Assembly (NCBI GenBank): GCA_021776525.1
Contig: JAJFFT010000006.1
Coordinates: 434,001-498,000, forward strand
Source: Robiginitomaculum sp.
GTDB taxonomy: Bacteria; Pseudomonadota; Alphaproteobacteria; Caulobacterales; Maricaulaceae
DNA length: 64,000 nt
Reading direction: 5' to 3'
A program made the translations under genes and the position numbers. Under the pieces are notes generated by a model. It was given only the letters and a program-made list of their open reading frames with translations. It did not search any database and was not told where the DNA came from. Shown in pieces: positions 58,779-64,000 of the stretch (position 1 is its first letter; every line of letters starts with the position of its first letter).

Positions 58779-59749
58779 GCCGATGTCTCCTTTATCGCCT
58801 CTATAGCCATATTCCCAAGCGAGGCAATATAGTCAGAGTTTATCCCAAGTGCTGGAACCCGCAGATAAGTTTTTATGCCCATATCCAGAGCTTTCTTTTT
58901 ATAATCTATATCAAGCTCCACCAGCGTCTCGATATGCTCTGACACAAAAGCAATTGGAACTATCAGCACCGCTTTTTTATCCACGCTTGCCCGTTCTATT
59001 TCATCCAGTGTCGATGGCCCAATCCATTTTAGTCGTCCGACCCGGCTTTGATAAGCAAGAGACATATCCTGCAAATCTTTTGGGAGTTGTTTTGCTATGG
59101 CTGCACAGCTTTCTTCTATCTGGCGCTGATATGGATCACCGGCATTGATTATTCTCTCTGGCAGACCATGAGCCGACATAATTACGCGGGTATTTTTAGG
59201 TGATCCGCACTTTTTATAATGCTTGGTGATTGTTTTAACGTGCGCGGTGATAAAGCGCTCATTTATTTCATAAGACGAAATTATTTTTGTGTGTTGTCCA
59301 GCTTTTTCTGCTTTATCCCAAGCCTTAAAAAATGTCCCCGTCGTGGTCGTGGAATATTGCGGGTATAATGGCAAAAGAACGACCGTAGTCGCGCCCCATT
59401 CTTTTATTGCTGACTGGGCGCTTTTAATGCTGGGTCCCCAATACCGCATTGCCACAAAGCATTTTACTTCGTTAGATTTTATACTTTTTTCTAAGTATTC
59501 TTGCACGGCTGTGGCCTGTTGCAGGCTTTCTTTTACCAGCGGAGACTTTCCACCCATCAAAGCATAGTTTTTTTTGGCGGCTTTGGCTCTTTTCCGGCTT
59601 ATAAATTCTGCAAGCAAATATCGAAACGGATTAGGCAGATCAATAATCGCCCGATCTGCAAAAAGGTTTCGCAAAAATGGCCTGACATTATCCAGACTAT
59701 CTGGACCACCCATGTTAAAAAGGACTATCGCGACCTTTTTGGGCATCAT
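58775..59749 (-). CDS. hemH: Ferrochelatase
   Basis: VAIVLFNMGGPDSLDNVRPFLRNLFADRAII; MSAHGLPERIINAGDPY; FVSEHIETLVELDIDY. Confidence 0.97.
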   Translation of the reverse strand: MMPKKVAIVLFNMGGPDSLDNVRPFLRNLFADRAIIDLPNPFRYLLAEFISRKRAKAAKKNYALMGGKSPLVKESLQQATAVQEYLEKSIKSNEVKCFVAMRYWGPSIKSAQSAIKEWGATTVVLLPLYPQYSTTTTGTFFKAWDKAEKAGQHTKIISSYEINERFITAHVKTITKHYKKCGSPKNTRVIMSAHGLPERIINAGDPYQRQIEESCAAIAKQLPKDLQDMSLAYQSRVGRLKWIGPSTLDEIERASVDKKAVLIVPIAFVSEHIETLVELDIDYKKKALDMGIKTYLRVPALGINSDYIASLGNMAIEAIKETSA

Positions 59750-60780
59750 TTACCCTGAACCAGATCAACCAGCATTTTAACATGCTCTGGCGGCGTATCT
59801 GGCGTAATTCCATGTCCGAGATTGAAAATATGCGGACGCCCGGCAAAGCCCTTGATGATGCGGTCGGTTTCGCTGCGCAATGCTTCACCGCCAACGCGCA
59901 AGACGGCCGGGTCTAGATTGCCCTGCACAACCATATCTTTGGGCAGATTTTCATTAAACCAGGATCCCACCTGGCTTTGATCCAGTGCAATCGCTGTAAT
60001 CCCGGTTTCTTTTGCATACCGTGCAGCCAGCATTCCGCAGCCGCGCGGAAAACCTATGATTGGCACCGTAATGCCCCGGCTTCTCAGGCCTTCAACCACT
60101 TTTTTGGCCGGGCCGATGATAAAGTGCTCAAAGAAAGGCTCTGGCAGCCCTTCTGACCAGGATTCAAAGAGTTTCAGAACTTCTGCGCCCGCCTCAACCT
60201 GCATGGCCATATATTCTATGCTTGCATGCACGAGAATATCCAATAATTGGTCAAACTCTTGCGGGTTTTGCCAAGCCCATAGTCTTGATTGCCATTTATC
60301 CTTAGATCCCCCGCCCTCAACCATATAAGTGGCAACGGTCCAGGGCGCACCCGCAAACCCGATCAGCGTCACATGGTCCGGCAGCTCGGCCCGAACACGT
60401 TCCAGGGTTTCTCCAACCGCATCTATCTTTTGCAAAGACCATGATTTTTCCAGGCCAGACAAATCTTCGCCCTGAACCAAAGGCCGTAATTTTGGCCCTT
60501 CCCCGGAGACAAAATGTAGCCCGCGGTCCATTGCATGCGGAATAAGCAGAATATCGGCAAAAACTATGGACGCATCCAGATCAAACCGCCGAATTGGTTG
60601 CAGTGTGGCTTCGCTGGCCATGGCAGGGTTTAAACAAAATTCGACAAATGAAGGTGCTCCAGCCCGCAGCTTTCGATATTCTGGCAAATACCGACCCGCT
60701 TGTCGCATAATCCATACTGGAGGCCTTGGGCCGATATGCCCTGATAAGGTCTGTAAAAGGAGTTTTACCGGTTCGGCCAT
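59746..60780 (-). CDS. hemE: Uroporphyrinogen decarboxylase
   Basis: RPPVWIMRQAGRYLPEYRKLR; IIGFPRGCGM; FNLGHGITPDTPPEHVKMLVDLV. Confidence 0.97.
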   Translation of the reverse strand: MAEPVKLLLQTLSGHIGPRPPVWIMRQAGRYLPEYRKLRAGAPSFVEFCLNPAMASEATLQPIRRFDLDASIVFADILLIPHAMDRGLHFVSGEGPKLRPLVQGEDLSGLEKSWSLQKIDAVGETLERVRAELPDHVTLIGFAGAPWTVATYMVEGGGSKDKWQSRLWAWQNPQEFDQLLDILVHASIEYMAMQVEAGAEVLKLFESWSEGLPEPFFEHFIIGPAKKVVEGLRSRGITVPIIGFPRGCGMLAARYAKETGITAIALDQSQVGSWFNENLPKDMVVQGNLDPAVLRVGGEALRSETDRIIKGFAGRPHIFNLGHGITPDTPPEHVKMLVDLVQGK

Positions 60781-61190
60781 AGCCCTACTTTTCCCTAATA
60801 TCTATATATTTTTAGAGTGGTTGTTATTGAGCAGTGTAAAACATTGATAAAGAAGTCTGCCCACAGGAATGCCAGACTTATGCAGGAATTAAACACAGAT
60901 TTTCAACAAAAAACAACGATCAGAGACAGCAGAAAAGATTTTTCATAAACCCTAAAACCTCCTATAAAAAGAAGGGGTAAGCGCCTAAACTAGACACATA
61001 TTCGAATCAAGGACACGAGAAAGCTCTAAATTATCAACATTCTTCACAGAATCTCGGAGGTTGACCAAAAAAAGCGTATAAGTAGGGCTTAATTACAAGT
61101 CATACTCGCGATAGGATAAGCAGTCAGACCAGTGGTAAAACAGTGCATATTTTATTAACACTTTATTAACGTTTTACGAGGGAGAGCGCG
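60781..61190. other. oriC: Predicted chromosomal replication origin (Caulobacter-type Cori position)
   Basis: AT-rich non-coding gap between hemE and ppsR; CtrA box TTAA-N7-TTAA at 61155-61169; DnaA-box-like TTATCAACA (61031), TTCTTCACA (61040), TTTTCAACA (60900); GANTC at 61004 and 61049; adjacent parABS. Confidence 0.82.
61155..61169. promoter_or_regulatory. CtrA binding site (TTAACACTTTATTAA)
   Basis: Exact TTAA-N7-TTAA. Confidence 0.8.
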
Positions 61191-62048
61191 GTGGCAGAAA
61201 AGGACGCACAGCCCGGCTATTACGTGCATGTACATTTGGTCTCTGATGCAACCGGCGAAACATTGGCTGGAATTATACGCGCCACCAGCGCGCAATTTCG
61301 CACACTGATCCCGATCGAGCATATTCACGTTCTGACTCGATCAGAAAAACAACTTGATAGCGCTTTGGAAGATATCGAAGCCGCGCCTGGCGTTGTGATG
61401 TATACAATGGCCAACGAAAACCAGCGCAAACGTCTCGTGCAATTCTGCGAACGACGCGCCTTTCCCTGCATTGATGTCTTGGGGCCAACTCTGCACACCT
61501 TCAGCCAGTATTTGGGGACACCGGTCAGTCACGAAACGGGCGCTCAACACAATCAGGATGAGGAATACCATGATAGAATCAATGCCTTGAACTTTGCTAT
61601 GGCACACGATGACGGCCTGTCACCAGAGCGGGTTAGTCAGGCTGATGTCATTTTGCTGGGCGTTAGCCGAACCTCAAAAACACCAACCTGTGTGTATCTG
61701 GCCAACCGGGGTATCAAGGCCGCAAACGTTCCTATTGTTGGAAAGGTTGAACCACAAAAAGCGTTAACCGAGGGCCATAATACACCTCTGATTGTTGGTT
61801 TGACGATCAGCCCGCGTCGTTTGGTACAAATTCGTCGTAATCGTTTGCTTAGCTTGAACGAGCACCGACCAAGCGCCTATATAAATGAAGCCGCTGTGCG
61901 CGAAGAGATTATTTATGCAAAGCGTATGTTTGCACGCTTTAGCTGGCCGGTTATTGATGTAACCCGCCGCTCTATCGAAGAAACATCGGCAAAAATCATG
62001 TCTTTACTGGCGAGCCGAAACGCCGAGGCTCCAGCTGATGAAAAGTAA
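61191..62048 (+). CDS. ppsR: Pyruvate, phosphate dikinase/PEP synthase regulatory protein (DUF299)
   Basis: HLVSDATGETLAGIIRA; LLGVSRTSKTPTCVYLANRGIKAANVPIV; GTG start. Confidence 0.94.
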   Translation: MAEKDAQPGYYVHVHLVSDATGETLAGIIRATSAQFRTLIPIEHIHVLTRSEKQLDSALEDIEAAPGVVMYTMANENQRKRLVQFCERRAFPCIDVLGPTLHTFSQYLGTPVSHETGAQHNQDEEYHDRINALNFAMAHDDGLSPERVSQADVILLGVSRTSKTPTCVYLANRGIKAANVPIVGKVEPQKALTEGHNTPLIVGLTISPRRLVQIRRNRLLSLNEHRPSAYINEAAVREEIIYAKRMFARFSWPVIDVTRRSIEETSAKIMSLLASRNAEAPADEK

Positions 62049-62646
62049 AAAAAACCAGAAAACAAAACTCGTTTTAGCCTCTAATAGTGCCATACGAAAA
62101 AAACTATTATTGCAGGCAGGCATCAACGTTACCGTTCAGCCTTCCGATGTTGACGAATGCGCCTTGAAGAAAGCGGCGCAGGGTAAAGAAGCCGGGGATA
62201 TGAGCGCATTGCTGGCAACAGCAAAGGCCCAGGCCGTTACGGTTAATCAAGACCAGCTGGTCATCGGCGCGGACCAAATTTTAGAGTTTGAAAATCAGCA
62301 ATTTGATAAAGTTGCCACTTTGGGAGAGACGCGAGCGAGGTTGGCGCTTTTGTCCGGCAAAACGCACTATCTTGTTGGCACGACGGTACTTGTTCAACAA
62401 GGGAAGGTAATATGGGAACATAAAAGCCGGGCAAAGATGGTCATGCATGATCTGGATAAAAAAGAAATAGAGGCCTATTTGTACCGCGCCGGAAAACAGG
62501 TTTTAGCCAGCGTTGGTTGTTATGAGATTGAGGGTCTCGGGGTGCGTTTGTTCGAGCGCATTGAGGGGGATTATTTCTCGATTTTGGGCCTGTCTCTCTT
62601 GCCGCTCTGCAAAGAATTGCGCCGTCTGAAGGCTGTTACAATATGA
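62038..62646 (+). CDS. maf: Maf-family nucleoside triphosphate pyrophosphatase
   Basis: LVLASNSAIRKKLLLQAGINVTVQPSDVDE...GADQILEFENQ...YEIEGLGVRLFERIEGDYFSILGL. Confidence 0.93.
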   Translation: MKSKKNQKTKLVLASNSAIRKKLLLQAGINVTVQPSDVDECALKKAAQGKEAGDMSALLATAKAQAVTVNQDQLVIGADQILEFENQQFDKVATLGETRARLALLSGKTHYLVGTTVLVQQGKVIWEHKSRAKMVMHDLDKKEIEAYLYRAGKQVLASVGCYEIEGLGVRLFERIEGDYFSILGLSLLPLCKELRRLKAVTI

Positions 62647-63500
62647 CCACAAAACAAACCCAACAGATGCACGCCTGTGTGATCGGCGACCCGATCGCGC
62701 ATTCTTTATCACCGCTTCTACACGGCGCGTGGATAAAAGCAGCAAACATAAATGCTAAATACGCGCGTCGGCACGCAACAAAAAAAGAGTTTAATCAGGC
62801 CGTAAAGGACTGTTTTTCTGACCCACGTTTTGTCGGCATGAATGTAACCCTGCCGCATAAAGAGGCGGCGAAGAAAATCGCAGACTGTATAGACGACACA
62901 GTAAAACAGGCCGGTGCAGCAAACCTTCTAACCCGTAAAAATGGCCAGCTTTATGCAAGAAACACAGATATAGAAGGCTTCAGCGCGCCTTTATTAAAGG
63001 CGCGCACAGTGCAGCATTGGAAAAATACAAACATCGTTATTCTGGGCGCCGGCGGCGCGGCGCGGGCCGCGTTGATCGGGGCTTTAAGTCTAAAGCCGGG
63101 ACGTATTCAAATTATCAACCGCACCCAAGCCCGCGCACAGGTTTTAGCTGAGGGGTTTGGCGATAAGGTAGAGGCGCTGGATTGGTCAAAGCGGGAAGAG
63201 GCGCTGGCTGATGCCAGTCTTTTGGTTAATGCCAGCTCCGCGGGCATGACCGGTAAGCCTCCGCTGGACCTGTCTTTGCAACACATTTCCGGCGACGCAT
63301 TGGTTTATGATCTGATTTATACGCCGCAGATGACCCCCTTGCTTTGCGACGCTAAAGCCAAGGGATGTGCCATACTTGGTGGCCTTGATATGTTGATTGC
63401 ACAGGCGAAACCTTCTTTTGAAGCTTTTTTTGGTGTTCCGCCGCCACAACACACAGACGTAAAAGGGCTTTTATTGCAGGCGTTGGGAGAGGTTTCGTGA
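62643..63500 (+). CDS. aroE: Shikimate dehydrogenase
   Basis: CVIGDPIAHSLSPLLHGAWIKAA, MNVTLPHKEAA, VILGAGGAARAAL, NASSAGM. Confidence 0.96.
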   Translation: MTTKQTQQMHACVIGDPIAHSLSPLLHGAWIKAANINAKYARRHATKKEFNQAVKDCFSDPRFVGMNVTLPHKEAAKKIADCIDDTVKQAGAANLLTRKNGQLYARNTDIEGFSAPLLKARTVQHWKNTNIVILGAGGAARAALIGALSLKPGRIQIINRTQARAQVLAEGFGDKVEALDWSKREEALADASLLVNASSAGMTGKPPLDLSLQHISGDALVYDLIYTPQMTPLLCDAKAKGCAILGGLDMLIAQAKPSFEAFFGVPPPQHTDVKGLLLQALGEVS

Positions 63501-64000
63501 TTATCCTTGGATTGACCGGGTCTATCGGCATGGGAAAGACGACAACCGCCGGGCTGTTTGCCAAACAAGGGATACCGGTTTTTGATGCAGACGCCACAGT
63601 TCACGAGCTTTATCAAACAGACAAGGCCTTGATAAAGACCGTAGCCGAGCGTTTTCCAAAGGCCCTGGTCGCGGGGAAAATAGATCGTGCGGTCTTGGCG
63701 CCTTTGGTGCGAAAGGAAAAAGATGCTGTTGCATTTTTAGAAGAGGCCGTTCATCCCAAAGTGGCCAAAGCGCGGGCTGCATGGCTCGAACAGGCAAAGG
63801 CAGACGATCGGCCCATCGTATTGTTTGACATACCGCTATTGTTCGAGACAGGTGGCGAGGAGCGGGTGGACAAGGTCATTGTTGTCACCGCGCCGCCAGA
63901 CGTACAAAGACAACGGGTTTTGTCGAGGCCGGGGATGAGTGAGGCCCGCTTTGAACATATTATATCTCTGCAAATGCCGGACGCAGAAAAGCGCCGCCGC
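63497..64000 (+). CDS. coaE: Dephospho-CoA kinase, 3'-truncated by window edge (absent from the supplied ORF track)
   Basis: GTG start overlapping aroE stop; VIILGLTGSIGMGKTTTAGLFAKQGIPVFDADATVHELY. Confidence 0.95.
   Translation, partial: MIILGLTGSIGMGKTTTAGLFAKQGIPVFDADATVHELYQTDKALIKTVAERFPKALVAGKIDRAVLAPLVRKEKDAVAFLEEAVHPKVAKARAAWLEQAKADDRPIVLFDIPLLFETGGEERVDKVIVVTAPPDVQRQRVLSRPGMSEARFEHIISLQMPDAEKRRR

Noticed and set aside
61089-61103. Second CtrA site TTAA-N7-TCAT in the origin region
   Set aside because: Only one TTAA half matches; not counted as a full site
1-64000. CRISPR arrays, insertion sequences, prophage or integrase genes
   Set aside because: No regularly spaced repeats, transposase/integrase motifs or phage structural genes seen in the translated ORFs

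Overview
This window is a chromosomal segment from an alphaproteobacterium, with gene content like Caulobacterales/Hyphomonadaceae (an inference from gene order and families). It is mostly housekeeping DNA and contains no prophage, transposon, CRISPR array or rRNA operon that I can support. The right third (~44-64 kb) has the origin-proximal gene order known from Caulobacter-type genomes: DUF3576-leuS-lptE-holA / parB-parA-rsmG-mnmG-mnmE / rho-hemJ-hemH-hemE / [gap] / ppsR-maf-aroE-coaE. The hemE-ppsR gap (60781-61190) is the predicted replication origin. It holds an exact CtrA-type TTAA-N7-TTAA site, DnaA-box-like 9-mers and GANTC sites. Two perfect parS sites (TGTTTCACGTGAAACA) lie near parAB, and a third parS-like palindrome sits inside an acyltransferase gene at ~35.9 kb. 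Other observations: (i) a mer-like cassette with MerR, an outer-membrane barrel, and MerP- and MerT-like proteins but no reductase, with a textbook MerR 19-bp-spacer operator; (ii) a pyridoxal-kinase-like/DUF429 fusion protein; (iii) an hsp20 gene with a sigma32-like promoter and a ROSE-like RNA-thermometer 5'UTR; (iv) a 32-bp perfect palindrome inside hisN that encodes the same peptide on both strands; (v) a SahR-like 22-bp palindrome upstream of ahcY; (vi) a large beta-helix-repeat membrane protein of unknown function next to a short LytTR ORF; and (vii) a decayed VapC remnant. Family names come from reading the translated ORFs; no database search was run.
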